19,642 bases of DNA from H2-BAC3 sp045863035 (GTDB lineage: Bacteria; Bacteroidota; Ignavibacteria; Ignavibacteriales; Ignavibacteriaceae), in assembly GCA_045863035.1 (NCBI GenBank), contig BTUV01000054.1, positions 1-19,642 on the forward strand, read 5' to 3'. The position numbers were made by a program, and so were the translations under genes. The notes below the pieces were generated by a model, which did no database searches, was not told the origin of the DNA, and was given only the letters and a program-made list of their open reading frames with translations. Shown here in pieces: positions 1-7,641 of this stretch. Positions within the stretch are counted from its first letter, which is position 1; each line of letters begins with the position of its first letter.

Positions 1-23
1 CCAGATTTAGTAATTGTTAAGTT

Positions 24-54
24 TGTCAGGAGAGAGGGGGTTTGGGGGTGAGTC
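24..54 (+). repeat. 31-bp inverted repeat, left copy
   Basis: This is the left arm of a perfect inverted repeat: its reverse complement is found base for base at 312-342. The core is G-rich (GGAGAGAGGGGGTTTGGGGG). Identity stops sharply at both ends of the 31 bases. The arms flank 257 bp with no gene, so the pair could be the terminal inverted repeats of a MITE-like element (24-342, 319 bp) or two oppositely oriented REP-like elements. I see no clean target-site duplication. Confidence 0.8.
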
Positions 55-311
55 AAAAAAATGCCGAATAAACGTACCAATTCAAATATTCTTACTTGTT
101 CCTTAATTTATTTTTCACTCTTTACCTTAAATCATTAATTGCCTCTGACTATATTCGGCAATAAACAACATTAAAATACTCTGCTTCGTAAGCATCACTT
201 ATGCTTTTGATGTGAAAGTTTACAAATTACAATGCAAAACTATCTTTAATAATTTCGCCTGATCAGAAGTTTAGTTAAAACCAACATTCAGCCGCATATT
301 CGCGATAACAA

Positions 312-342
312 GACTCACCCCCAAACCCCCTCTCTCCTGACA
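312..342 (-). repeat. 31-bp inverted repeat, right copy
   Basis: Exact reverse complement of 24-54, starting GACTCACCCCC and ending CTCTCCTGACA. Similar short blocks of C-rich DNA are known as dispersed REP-like repeats in several bacterial groups. No transposase lies between the arms. Confidence 0.8.
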
Positions 343-715
343 GAGTAATTTTTAACTGAATATTTATTACGGCAGAAATTAAACTTGTGTTTGCCGGGTT
401 CTGTATTGGAAAGAGGGGGCTTAAAAAATTATATATTGTTTATTGTACATCGGAAGCGGGGGCTTTGCAATTGTAGCATTGCCATTGTATCTTGAATTTC
501 CTTTTCCCAAATTGCATCGTCAGCGATAAGGGTCTGACTTAATATGTTTTTTTCACTATTTATCACTAAAATTAGTATGACGAATTATGAAAAAATCTGT
601 GTTTTTAGATCGTATTCGAAGATTTTTACGATTTGGTCAGATATTGGCAGAAGTCAGGAGATTATTAATTTTTAATTCTTAATTCTTCATTGATTCCCGG
701 GGGCTTCCGGGATTG

Positions 716-743
716 TACATTGTTCATTATACATTGTTCATTG
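716..743 (+). repeat. 14-bp tandem repeat
   Basis: Two adjacent copies of TACATTGTTCATT, each followed by one further base (716-729 and 730-743). Next to it is a 6-bp stem with a 6-nt loop at 695-712 (TCCCGG / CCGGGA). No function is apparent. Confidence 0.6.
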
Positions 744-749
744 AATTTG

Positions 750-771
750 TCCCCAAAACCCCCTCTCTCCT
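750..771 (-). repeat. Degenerate third copy of the C-rich repeat
   Basis: The block CCCCAAAACCCCCTCTCTCC matches the core of the right repeat copy (312-342) with one extra A. It lies in the same orientation and has lost the outer GACTCA and TGACA ends. A weaker trace in the other orientation, GGAAAGAGGGGGCTT, lies at about 408-422. Several copies in under 800 bp support a dispersed repeat family rather than chance. Confidence 0.55.
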
Positions 772-815
772 TTTATATTTTTCATTCTTTATTCTTCTTT
801 GCGCATCAAAACAGT

Positions 816-845
816 ATAAAAAAAGGCGGTACATTGACCGCCTTT
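816..845 (-). terminator. Intrinsic terminator of the heme operon
   Basis: Read leftward, a 9-bp stem (arms 837-845 and 822-830, loop 831-836) is followed by a run of seven T residues formed by the A-run at 818-824. It begins 12 bases after the hemN stop codon, so it closes the leftward operon. Confidence 0.88.
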
Positions 846-857
846 CTTAAAGTATTG

Positions 858-2234
858 CTAAACCGTCCGGGAGTATTTTCCGCTGTCTTTTTTCGCTTCT
901 ATATATCCGTCAAAGTTCATTGCGATATTCCGGATAAGCAGTTTGCCCGGTTCTGAAACAATTATCTTTTCGCCGTCAATAATAACCAGTTCATCCTCAA
1001 TCATTTCCTTCAATCCGTTTAATCCGTTTTTAAAATACTCACGGAAGTTAATGGAAAACTGCTGACTGGTTTTTTCCATATCCAGTTCAAAATCACACAT
1101 CAGGCGCATAATTACATGACGGCGGATATGATCATCATTAGTCATTTTATAACCTTTGGTAACCGGCAGGCGCTCTTCGTCCAGTGCCTTGTAATACTCC
1201 TTTTCGGTCTTATAGTTCTGTGTATATATATTCTGAAGCTGGCTGATTGCGGTAATGCCCATCGCGTAAAGGTCTGCTCCCGCGTTTGTGCTGTACCCCT
1301 GGAAGTTGCGGTAGAGTTTCTTTTCCCGCAATGCGACAGAAAGTTCATCATCCGGTTTTGCAAAGTGATCCATCCCGATAAAATCATATCCATTATCGGT
1401 CAGTTTTTCAATGGTCATTTTCAGAATAGCAAGTTTTACTTCCGGTTTCGGCAGGTCTTCTTCTCTGATCAGAGCCATGTGTTTTTTCATCCAGGGCACG
1501 TGGGCATAGTTAAACACGGCAATACGGTCAGGGCTGATCTCAATAATCTTATCAACCGTGTTTTCAAACGACTCCAGCGTCTGAAACGGCAGTCCGTAGA
1601 TAAGATCAAGATTTATTGAACTGTAGCCGAGTTCCCGTATCCACTCAATCGTCTGACGCGTCATATCTTCCGGCTGAATCCGGTTAACTGCTTTCTGCAC
1701 TTTTTCATTAAAATCCTGCACCCCCATACTGATACGGTTAAAACCATTTGTACGAAGCGCCTCAAGATGCTCACGGGTCAGACCTCTGGGATCTATTTCG
1801 CAGGAGTTCTCAGAATTATCATGAAACAAAAATGAAGTTCGTATATACGAAGCCAGATCATTAATCTCATCGGGGTTCAGATGAGTCGGGGTTCCTCCGC
1901 CCCAGTGAAGCTGGGCTACTTTCCTGTCGGGGAGTATATAACTTCTGAGCAGGTCAATTTCTTTTTTTACATAATCAACATACTCCGCCACGCGGGTGCG
2001 GTTTCGCGTAATAACCATATTGCAGCCGCAGAAATAACAGAGCGTGTCACAAAACGGCAGATGATAATACAATGAAAGGTCAGGAAGGTTTTCACCATAA
2101 TTCGACCTGGTAATCTCATCCATATAGTTATCCGCCGTGAACTCATCCGTAAAATGAGGCGCTGTCGGGTAGCTGGTATATCTCGGTCCGGGACGGTCGT
2201 ATTTTTTAAACTTCGAAAGATCTACTTTATACAT
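858..2234 (-). CDS. hemN: Oxygen-independent coproporphyrinogen III oxidase (HemN)
   Basis: HemN is a cytoplasmic radical-SAM enzyme that decarboxylates two propionate side chains of coproporphyrinogen III to give protoporphyrinogen IX without oxygen. The 458-residue length is close to E. coli HemN (about 457). The iron-sulfur motif CDTLCYFCGC places cysteines at 62, 66, 69 and 71. Also visible are the N-terminal GPRYTSYPTA (16-25), the SAM-binding HWGGGTPT (110-117) and GVQDF (171-175). The extra Cys after CxxxCxxC and the long C-terminal domain separate true HemN from HemW-type relatives. The start is ATG at 2234, six bases after the hemE stop, and the purine-rich AAGAAGAAG in the end of hemE is only a weak ribosome binding site. 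It is the last gene of the operon and is followed by a terminator. Confidence 0.96.
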   Translation of the reverse strand: MYKVDLSKFKKYDRPGPRYTSYPTAPHFTDEFTADNYMDEITRSNYGENLPDLSLYYHLPFCDTLCYFCGCNMVITRNRTRVAEYVDYVKKEIDLLRSYILPDRKVAQLHWGGGTPTHLNPDEINDLASYIRTSFLFHDNSENSCEIDPRGLTREHLEALRTNGFNRISMGVQDFNEKVQKAVNRIQPEDMTRQTIEWIRELGYSSINLDLIYGLPFQTLESFENTVDKIIEISPDRIAVFNYAHVPWMKKHMALIREEDLPKPEVKLAILKMTIEKLTDNGYDFIGMDHFAKPDDELSVALREKKLYRNFQGYSTNAGADLYAMGITAISQLQNIYTQNYKTEKEYYKALDEERLPVTKGYKMTNDDHIRRHVIMRLMCDFELDMEKTSQQFSINFREYFKNGLNGLKEMIEDELVIIDGEKIIVSEPGKLLIRNIAMNFDGYIEAKKDSGKYSRTV

Positions 2235-2240
2235 ATATGC

Positions 2241-3326
2241 TTAATGCTTCTTCTTGTGCTGTTTCTTGTCAGATTTTTTTTCATCCGGATGATACCTGGC
2301 GCTTTCTTCTTTTACATAATTAACAAGCGCCTTTGCCTTTTCAGGGTCAATATCCGGAAGGATGCCATGACCCAGATTAAAGATGTGTCCGCTTCCGGTT
2401 CCGTATGATTCCAGAACCCGTACTGCTTCCTGCTTAATTTTATCAAACGAACCGTAAAGAATTGTCGGGTCAAGGTTGCCCTGCAGTGCAACGCGTTTCC
2501 CGATTTTCTCACGTGTTCTTCCAATATCAATCGTCCAGTCAAGCCCTACTACATCCGCTCCGCTTTTTGAAAGCTCTTTAAGAGCATAATGAACACCCTT
2601 GCCGAATACTATAACCGGTTTTTTCTTATGCTTTATGCCGTCTATAATTTTCTCTATATATGGAAGTGAAAATTCCATGTAATCATGATACCCAAGATTG
2701 CCTCCCCATGTGTCAAATATCTGAATCGCATCAGCACCGGCATCCATCTTCGCCTGAAGATAAAGAATAACCGAGTCAGTAATCATTTCAAGGAACTTGT
2801 GCGCAAGTGCCGGGTTGTTATATATCAACCCTTTAATCAGTGAAAAGTTTTTTGAACCTTTGCCTTCAACCATATAGGTAAGCAGCGTCCAGGGGCTTCC
2901 CGCAAAACCAATCAGCGGCACACGGTTATCAAGAACACGCTTTGTCATGGAAACCGCATCCATCACATATTTTAACTCTTTCAGGGGGTCCGGAATCTTC
3001 AGCCGTTTCAGATCATCTTCTCGTGAAATCGGTTCCGGAAATACCGGTCCTTTCTTCTCCTCAAGTTCTAGATACATTCCCATTGCTTCGGGGATGACCA
3101 GAATATCAGAAAAAATGATGGCTGCATCAACCCCGATAATATCCACCGGCTGAACTGTTACCTCAGTAGCAAGCTCAGGTGTTTTGCAAAGCGTCAGGAA
3201 ATCAGTCTTGGCCCTTACTGCTCTGTATTCCGGAAGATACCTGCCCGCCTGGCGCATAATCCAGATTGGGGTTCTTTCAGTTTTTTCCTTTCTGCATGCT
3301 CTTAAAAATAAATCATTTTTTAACAA
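2241..3326 (-). CDS. hemE: Uroporphyrinogen decarboxylase (HemE)
   Basis: HemE is a soluble cytoplasmic enzyme that removes four carboxyl groups from uroporphyrinogen III to make coproporphyrinogen III, the substrate of the next gene, hemN. The 361 residues carry the family signature MRQAGRYLPEYR (24-35) with its substrate-binding arginines. Other family blocks are IIFSDILVIPEAMG (70-83, catalytic-site Asp74), FAGSPWTLLTYMVEG (141-155, Tyr151), LQGNLDP (281-287) and NLGHGILPD (317-325, His320). The start is TTG: an in-frame TGA sits two codons upstream, GGAG lies about 9 bases before the TTG, and the next Met (24) is inside the signature. The last dozen residues are an unusual Lys/His-rich tail (KKSDKKQHKKKH). 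Confidence 0.97.
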   Translation of the reverse strand: MLKNDLFLRACRKEKTERTPIWIMRQAGRYLPEYRAVRAKTDFLTLCKTPELATEVTVQPVDIIGVDAAIIFSDILVIPEAMGMYLELEEKKGPVFPEPISREDDLKRLKIPDPLKELKYVMDAVSMTKRVLDNRVPLIGFAGSPWTLLTYMVEGKGSKNFSLIKGLIYNNPALAHKFLEMITDSVILYLQAKMDAGADAIQIFDTWGGNLGYHDYMEFSLPYIEKIIDGIKHKKKPVIVFGKGVHYALKELSKSGADVVGLDWTIDIGRTREKIGKRVALQGNLDPTILYGSFDKIKQEAVRVLESYGTGSGHIFNLGHGILPDIDPEKAKALVNYVKEESARYHPDEKKSDKKQHKKKH

Positions 3327-3349
3327 ACTTCACTCCAAACTTCTAACTG

Positions 3350-3362
3350 TTGAAAATTTCAA
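3350..3362. promoter_or_regulatory. Perfect 13-bp palindrome in hemD-hemE gap
   Basis: TTGAAAATTTCAA (6-bp arms around one central A) lies about 24 bp upstream of the hemE TTG, inside the 62-bp gap to hemD. It is the only sizeable gap in an otherwise tight operon, so it could be an operator or RNA structure. It could equally be chance in AT-rich DNA. Confidence 0.2.
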
Positions 3363-3388
3363 TACTTTTTCTTTTGTTCAGGAGTAAC

Positions 3389-4159
3389 CTAAACACCTTC
3401 AATTCCGGCTATTCCGCTTCTAATTTCATCTAAAGAGGGTTTTTCCGGCCGGAAATCATAATTGATGCCATTTGAAACCAGGAAATCGCCTGTTGTTCTT
3501 CCAATAACCGCAATTTTTATGCCGCTAAAATACTGCTTATCCAGACCAATCTCCATGAGAGAAAGAAAATTACTTACTCCGGAAGGGCTTTGAAAGACAA
3601 TCCAGTCCGGTTTCTGATGCTTTAAAGACTCAAGAAATTCCTTTTGACCATCATATTGCGGAATAGAATTGGTGTACATTGTGACAGGATAAATCTGTTT
3701 CCCCTGTTCAGTGAGTCCTGTTAGTAATTCCTCCCGGCCAATCTCTGATCTGGGAAGAAAAAAAGAATTTCCCTCCGTAGTCTGGCTATCCAGCATCCTT
3801 AATATGGCCGCGGCCGTTCCCTCCGCCGGGAAAATAACCTTCTCGTACCCGGCTTCCTTTAATGCTGCTGCTGTTTTCTCCCCCACGGCAATCATGCGTT
3901 GACCAGGATGCAGCGGCGGCAGATCCCGCACTTTACAAAACTGAAAATAGGATTCCACCCCGAAGGATGAAGTAAAAACGATGTAATCTGTCCGCGCCTG
4001 ATAAGCCCTCTGAAAATCCGGCTCGTCAACACTCATCCTTAGCTCAATTACCGGAAGAAATAGAACTTCAGCACCCGGCAGATTGAAAATTGATTTTGAT
4101 ATTTCTTCTTTCCGGACTTCACCTGTAATGAGAATCCGAAGCTGATTATTTTTACTCAA
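3389..4159 (-). CDS. hemD: Uroporphyrinogen-III synthase (HemD)
   Basis: HemD closes hydroxymethylbilane into uroporphyrinogen III, inverting ring D, in the cytoplasm. The family diverges strongly, so the call rests on overall pattern: 256 residues, an N-terminal strand ILITGEV, a mid-protein YIVFTSSFGVESYF (59-72), a second-domain WIVFQSPSGVSNFL and the C-terminal IAVIGRTTGDFLVSNGI. These blocks are where HemD enzymes keep TS...V and IG..T motifs in their two alternating domains. Position directly before hemE and hemN strongly supports the call. The start is TTG at 4159, whose last two bases overlap the TGA stop of the upstream gene (TTGA overlap), with GAAGG just upstream, which suggests translational coupling. 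Confidence 0.9.
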   Translation of the reverse strand: MSKNNQLRILITGEVRKEEISKSIFNLPGAEVLFLPVIELRMSVDEPDFQRAYQARTDYIVFTSSFGVESYFQFCKVRDLPPLHPGQRMIAVGEKTAAALKEAGYEKVIFPAEGTAAAILRMLDSQTTEGNSFFLPRSEIGREELLTGLTEQGKQIYPVTMYTNSIPQYDGQKEFLESLKHQKPDWIVFQSPSGVSNFLSLMEIGLDKQYFSGIKIAVIGRTTGDFLVSNGINYDFRPEKPSLDEIRSGIAGIEGV

Positions 4160-4617
4160 GCCACCTTCATGAGTATCTGAATTTCAAACCGGTCATCTAT
4201 CATCCGCATAATCTGGATGCCTTCACGTGACTGGGTGCGGATATTATGCTCATATATATATCTGAAAAGCGCCTCGTAAGCTCCGCCGATGATTTCAGCG
4301 GGGTCACCTGAACTGATCACCGAAACATATTCTCCTTCAATCCGGTACATAAAGTACGGCTCATCAAGCTCGTAATCAGCATCCACCAACACGCCCTGCC
4401 AGCTTCGCAATTCGTTTGACGGTGTGTTCCCCGGATTATCAAAATATATACCAATTATCTGGCGGTCAAGGTATGTCAGACCGTTTTTTTCGAGAAACCC
4501 CGCAACATCAGAAACAAATTCCGAAGACCGCATATAATCTCCCCTGAACTCCCTGCAGACACACAGAACCGGAGTTTTTATTTGTATTATTTCCGCAGAA
4601 ATATTTCCGTTATTCAT
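4156..4617 (-). CDS. Stand-alone GyrI-like ligand-binding domain protein
   Basis: This 153-residue protein looks like a GyrI-like/AraC effector-binding domain with no DNA-binding part. The pattern is an N-terminal strand and arginine turn (about 14-27), a helix, then IGIYFDNPGNTPSNELRSW (55-73), a second YFMYRIEGEYV repeat and a C-terminal EIQILMKV strand. The family folds as a duplicated beta-alpha-beta-beta unit that binds small molecules and is related in fold to SOUL/HBP heme-binding proteins. It is the first gene of the heme operon and overlaps hemD by 4 bp, so it is co-transcribed and probably translationally coupled. Its ligand is unknown; a tetrapyrrole or heme-related role is inference from context only. 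The start is ATG at 4617, in a plausible 50-bp leader. Confidence 0.8.
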   Translation of the reverse strand: MNNGNISAEIIQIKTPVLCVCREFRGDYMRSSEFVSDVAGFLEKNGLTYLDRQIIGIYFDNPGNTPSNELRSWQGVLVDADYELDEPYFMYRIEGEYVSVISSGDPAEIIGGAYEALFRYIYEHNIRTQSREGIQIMRMIDDRFEIQILMKVA

Positions 4618-4865
4618 ACAATAAAATTAATTAGTAGTTAGAAATTCTATCAACAATATATTATCATCAAAGCTATAATCGCATATCCGGCAATCGCGTT
4701 ATATCAAGCCGTCAAAAACAAGCTCCGCCATTAAACATCCGCCAGCACATTTGGCGCGACATATCAATAAAAATATATAACATCAAATCATCATCCGGCA
4801 TCACAATTCCATACCGCTACGAGGGGGCTTTTACACAACCGATGACTTTATATACACAAAAAACA
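4618..4865. other. Promoter region of the heme operon, no gene
   Basis: This AT-rich stretch contains no supported gene. It must hold the promoter of the leftward heme operon. It contains a 5-bp stem (CGCCA / TGGCG, 4740-4756) and an isolated AGGGGGCTTTT block at about 4821-4831 that resembles G-rich fragments found in 1-857. Confidence 0.6.
4668..4675 (-). promoter_or_regulatory. Possible Bacteroidota-type -7 box for the heme operon
   Basis: On the minus strand TAGCTTTG matches the TAnnTTTG -7 element known from Bacteroidota, 50 bp before the ATG at 4617. A TTG lies 15 bp further upstream, closer than the usual spacing, so the match is weak. Whether this organism uses that promoter type is not shown by the sequence. 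Confidence 0.2.
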
Positions 4866-4898
4866 AAAGCCGTATCCTTACATGAAGGATACGGCTTT
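4866..4898 (-). terminator. Strong intrinsic terminator of the secretion locus
   Basis: A perfect 14-bp stem (4866-4879 / 4885-4898) with a 5-nt loop starts 16 bases after the stop codon of the leftward 4915-6567 gene. On the minus strand it is followed by a T-rich tract (CTTTTGTTTTTTG). It separates the secretion locus from the heme operon, which runs in the same direction. Confidence 0.92.
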
Positions 4899-4914
4899 GT
4901 AATCACAATATCAA

Positions 4915-6567
4915 TTATATCGCGTAACCGACACCGAACCGCAACGCGAAATCAGGTATGGTAAACACTTTTACACCAATTCTCAAATCGTTAAAGATTG
5001 TATATTCACGACTCAGGCCAATTCCGGATGGGAGTGGTGAACCCAGCAGACTCTTAACATCTTTATTCTGTGCCGGGTCCTGGAATCCGGCAGCAATACC
5101 ATCACCAAACATCAGCCCTGCCTCAAAGATGTAATGCGGGTCGCGGTAGCCAGACCATTTACCAAACGTCTGAAAAAACAATCCGTCAAAGTCGAGGAAA
5201 AGCAGCAGACGAGTTGGTATCAATGCCCAGCCCCATCCTTTAACTTTATCTGCCAGTTTGATGTTAGCGCCGAACTTAATACCAAGATCAACATCCTTCC
5301 CGAATTTATAACGGTCATATTCATAAGACATCTCGTTAAGATACTTCACAATGTTCAGCGCAAAGGCATGATCGCCCCACTTATAATCAGCACCGATTGT
5401 TAATGACGAAGGAAACTGGAAACGCGTTTTTTGCGTAAAGGGATTATCTGCCTTTGCCGTGAGATTCGGACGAGCAAGATCAAGTGAATCAATAATAATA
5501 TTCAGCGCTTCATCACCCTCGCCAAGTACCCGGCCGGTCATAAACTTCGGCTGATAACTTTGTCCGTATGCATTATCATCAGACATTTCAAACTCCGGTA
5601 TATAATCATAAGCCAGCGAGATATTAAAATTCTCAAACTGATGAAGAATACCGAACTTAACCCCCCACTTTGAATCGTCATAATTGGCTTTAATCTTGTA
5701 ACCAAACTCATTGGTCTGACCTGATGCAAAATCGATATTCTGATCATTCGGGTTATTGAAATGATACTCCTGAGTTCTGTTCAACACCATCATTCCGTCA
5801 ATCTGCATATTATAGTTAATATAATTGGTTACATTATACTGTGTAAGAGCCAATCCAAAATGAGTTCTGCCAAACTTTGTATTCAACAAAGGTGAACCTA
5901 CACCGATGGTCATTGCATTTACTCTGAAATACACGTCAGATGTAATTGTAAGTGCCAGAGGCATATCAAGGCGCACCTCCTGCTCAGAAACCTGCTTGAC
6001 TGATTCGAGTTTTGTTCTTACGCCGGAGAGAACTGATGAAAGTGAAAAATCAATCGGAAAATTAACCGCAAAAGCAATTACGGCCTTTTCGTGTACCGGC
6101 AATGAAATAGCAAATGTGCCGAACCCACCCGGCTGACCAAATTCAAAGGAATTTGTTTTGGTGGACTGTTTGTATCCGCCGGTGGGAAACTTAAAGGTTG
6201 TCGTATCTTTCAGAAAATCATCCGTAGTCTCCTTCAGACTTTCGTCCAATGTTTTCTTAAAGTCAACACCAAGCAGATTAGCATCAAGACTGAATTTGGT
6301 ATCAAAAAAGACAAATGCCTTTTCATTCATCAGACCCAGTTCAGCAGGATTGGTAAACACAGCAGCCGCGCCCGTGCTGATCAGCGGAGAGATAACCCTT
6401 CCGAGCGTTCCGGAGCCATATCCTCCGCCCATTGCGCTCATGCTGAAGTTCATATTAAAATTGAGCTCGCCTCCTGAATAATAACGCATTACAGGAGTAT
6501 CGCTCTGCGGTAACATATACGGCGCTGAGATGAGCACCGCGATGAGAACAATATATATATTTTTCAT
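4915..6567 (-). CDS. Outer-membrane beta-barrel protein, FadL/PorV-like
   Basis: This 550-residue protein starts with a signal peptide (MKNIYIVLIAVLISA, cleavage near residue 20). It then shows many alternating amphipathic strands with aromatic girdles (for example HFGLALTQYNVTNYINYNMQI and KWGVKFGILHQFENFNISLAYDY as shorter strands within them). The early motif STGAAAVFTNPAELGLM (64-80) resembles the NPAGL turn near the N-terminus of FadL/TodX and PorV/PorQ barrels. It ends DFALRFGVGYAI, a plausible last strand although without a terminal Phe. It has no closer family I can name. It lies 15 bp after the PorV-like gene with a strong AGGAGC ribosome binding site, so the two are co-translated units of one transcript. 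It could be a transport channel or a structural partner of the exported cargo encoded upstream. Confidence 0.78.
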   Translation of the reverse strand: MKNIYIVLIAVLISAPYMLPQSDTPVMRYYSGGELNFNMNFSMSAMGGGYGSGTLGRVISPLISTGAAAVFTNPAELGLMNEKAFVFFDTKFSLDANLLGVDFKKTLDESLKETTDDFLKDTTTFKFPTGGYKQSTKTNSFEFGQPGGFGTFAISLPVHEKAVIAFAVNFPIDFSLSSVLSGVRTKLESVKQVSEQEVRLDMPLALTITSDVYFRVNAMTIGVGSPLLNTKFGRTHFGLALTQYNVTNYINYNMQIDGMMVLNRTQEYHFNNPNDQNIDFASGQTNEFGYKIKANYDDSKWGVKFGILHQFENFNISLAYDYIPEFEMSDDNAYGQSYQPKFMTGRVLGEGDEALNIIIDSLDLARPNLTAKADNPFTQKTRFQFPSSLTIGADYKWGDHAFALNIVKYLNEMSYEYDRYKFGKDVDLGIKFGANIKLADKVKGWGWALIPTRLLLFLDFDGLFFQTFGKWSGYRDPHYIFEAGLMFGDGIAAGFQDPAQNKDVKSLLGSPLPSGIGLSREYTIFNDLRIGVKVFTIPDFALRFGVGYAI

Positions 6568-6582
6568 GACTGCTCCTGTACC

Positions 6583-7563
6583 TTAAAATTCTAATCCGAA
6601 AGTCAGGCGGCTTGTGTTAGCCAGACTTTCAATTACGTTGGTATAATCAAAGACGAATCTTCCGCCGAAAATCTTAAACTTCAGCCCGGTGCCGAGGACA
6701 ATTCTCTCATCTTCAACATTATTGATGTTGTTCTGAACACCGGCTCTAAGATAAAGAAAGTTAAACAGCCGGATTTCAGCGCCGCCTCGTATTTTATTAT
6801 ATACATCCTTTGAAAGAGTCGGCAGATAATCAGCCGTGAACATAAAGTTTTCGGAAATCCTGAATGATGTTCCGATTACAGATTCAAACGGAACCAGTTC
6901 AGAATAACTTCCTTTGGTTTTGACCGCCGGATTGTCAACTTTCGAATCCCAGAAAACCGGCGAGTATATATCCTTCAGCATAATACCCATGTTCACCTTC
7001 TCGTTTACTTTGAAGAGTACACCGATATCAAAACCAAAACCGTTCGCGCCGCCTTTAACCTGGTTAAGCTGCGCCATTGAAATTTCATCCGGTTCAAAAA
7101 TCCGGTAATCATCACCGCCGATAGTGTTATTTCCGAAAGAAGAACGGCGGTATTTCAGACTGCCTCCCACTGTCAGGTCTTTCCATACTTTTCTGCCATA
7201 GCTGACCTGCACAGTCATTTCCGTCATCGCCTCATCACCTGAGTAGATGAAGGCCGCTCCGAGACCATCAAGCCCCGAATTGTAAGGCATCGCATAGCCG
7301 AGGTAATTATATTTCACCAGACCAAACTGATTATGAAAGGAGAAGGTCAACTCCTTTGATTGTATATTAGTCAGTCCGGCCGGATTCCAAAGGACTGCAT
7401 TGACGTCATTCGCAAGCCCTGCATAAGCACCGCCAAGCCCCATTGGTCTGGCGCCAAAGCCGACATCAACAAATGCCCCCGCAACCGAGGCAAGCTCCTG
7501 AGCCCTTACACCGGCAGTGATCAGCAGTACTGCCGTTAATATCTGTAACAGTTTCGATTTCAT
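6583..7563 (-). CDS. PorV/PorQ-family outer-membrane protein
   Basis: Within T9SS, PorV is the outer-membrane protein that collects cargo from the translocon and carries it to the attachment machinery; PorQ is a related barrel. This 326-residue protein has a signal peptide (1-22, VRAQ). The family N-terminus follows as GARPMGLGGAYAGL (37-50) and NAVLWNPAGL (55-64), then KELTFSFHNQF, regular amphipathic strands, and a final strand ending TFGLEF with the C-terminal Phe typical of barrel proteins. The length fits the family. An AGGAA ribosome binding site precedes the ATG at 7563. It lies between the giant secreted protein and a second barrel, so it may be a cargo-dedicated PorV paralogue. Whether it is the main PorV of this organism cannot be told here. 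Confidence 0.87.
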   Translation of the reverse strand: MKSKLLQILTAVLLITAGVRAQELASVAGAFVDVGFGARPMGLGGAYAGLANDVNAVLWNPAGLTNIQSKELTFSFHNQFGLVKYNYLGYAMPYNSGLDGLGAAFIYSGDEAMTEMTVQVSYGRKVWKDLTVGGSLKYRRSSFGNNTIGGDDYRIFEPDEISMAQLNQVKGGANGFGFDIGVLFKVNEKVNMGIMLKDIYSPVFWDSKVDNPAVKTKGSYSELVPFESVIGTSFRISENFMFTADYLPTLSKDVYNKIRGGAEIRLFNFLYLRAGVQNNINNVEDERIVLGTGLKFKIFGGRFVFDYTNVIESLANTSRLTFGLEF

Positions 7564-7603
7564 TATTATTTCCTGTTCGATAATAAACTTATAAATTATA
7601 TTC

Positions 7604-7631
7604 CGGCTCCGGTATATATAAACCGGAGCCG
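7604..7631 (-). promoter_or_regulatory. Hairpin between giant cargo gene and porV-like gene
   Basis: A 10-bp GC-rich stem (7604-7613 / 7622-7631, CGGCTCCGGT / ACCGGAGCCG) with an 8-nt AT loop lies in the 78-bp gap after the giant gene. On the minus strand it is followed by GAATATAATTT, not a clean T-run, so it is more likely a partial terminator or RNA-end stabiliser than a full stop. The T-rich run lies on the plus-strand side, away from any rightward gene. Confidence 0.5.
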
Positions 7632-7641
7632 CTCTTTATTT

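Larger units (their letters stand above)
1..857. other. Gene-free intergenic region with repeats
   Basis: No reading frame here has protein-like composition, a ribosome binding site or a recognisable family. The stretch is AT-rich and interrupted by G/C-rich patches. It holds a perfect 31-bp inverted repeat (24-54 and 312-342), a degenerate third copy (750-771), a nested 9-bp inverted pair (62-70 / 152-160), a 6-bp hairpin (190-206), a short tandem repeat (716-743), and the terminator of the heme operon at its right end. A 31-codon frame at 587-682 (starts MKKSVFLDRIRR) has no ribosome binding site and is not called. The region may be a decayed mobile element or an accumulation of intergenic repeats. 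Confidence 0.7.

Noticed and set aside
11..354. Target-site duplication around the 31-bp inverted repeats
   Set aside because: A shared GTAATT-like string lies near both ends but not at equal distance from the repeat borders, so it is not a clean duplication.
587..682. 31-codon small frame (MKKSVFLDRIRR...)
   Set aside because: The N-terminus looks plausible, but there is no ribosome binding site and nothing to support it; left uncalled.
690..956. 88-codon plus-strand frame at the left
   Set aside because: It starts in repeat DNA, runs through the heme-operon terminator and into the end of hemN on the other strand; no ribosome binding site or protein-like pattern.
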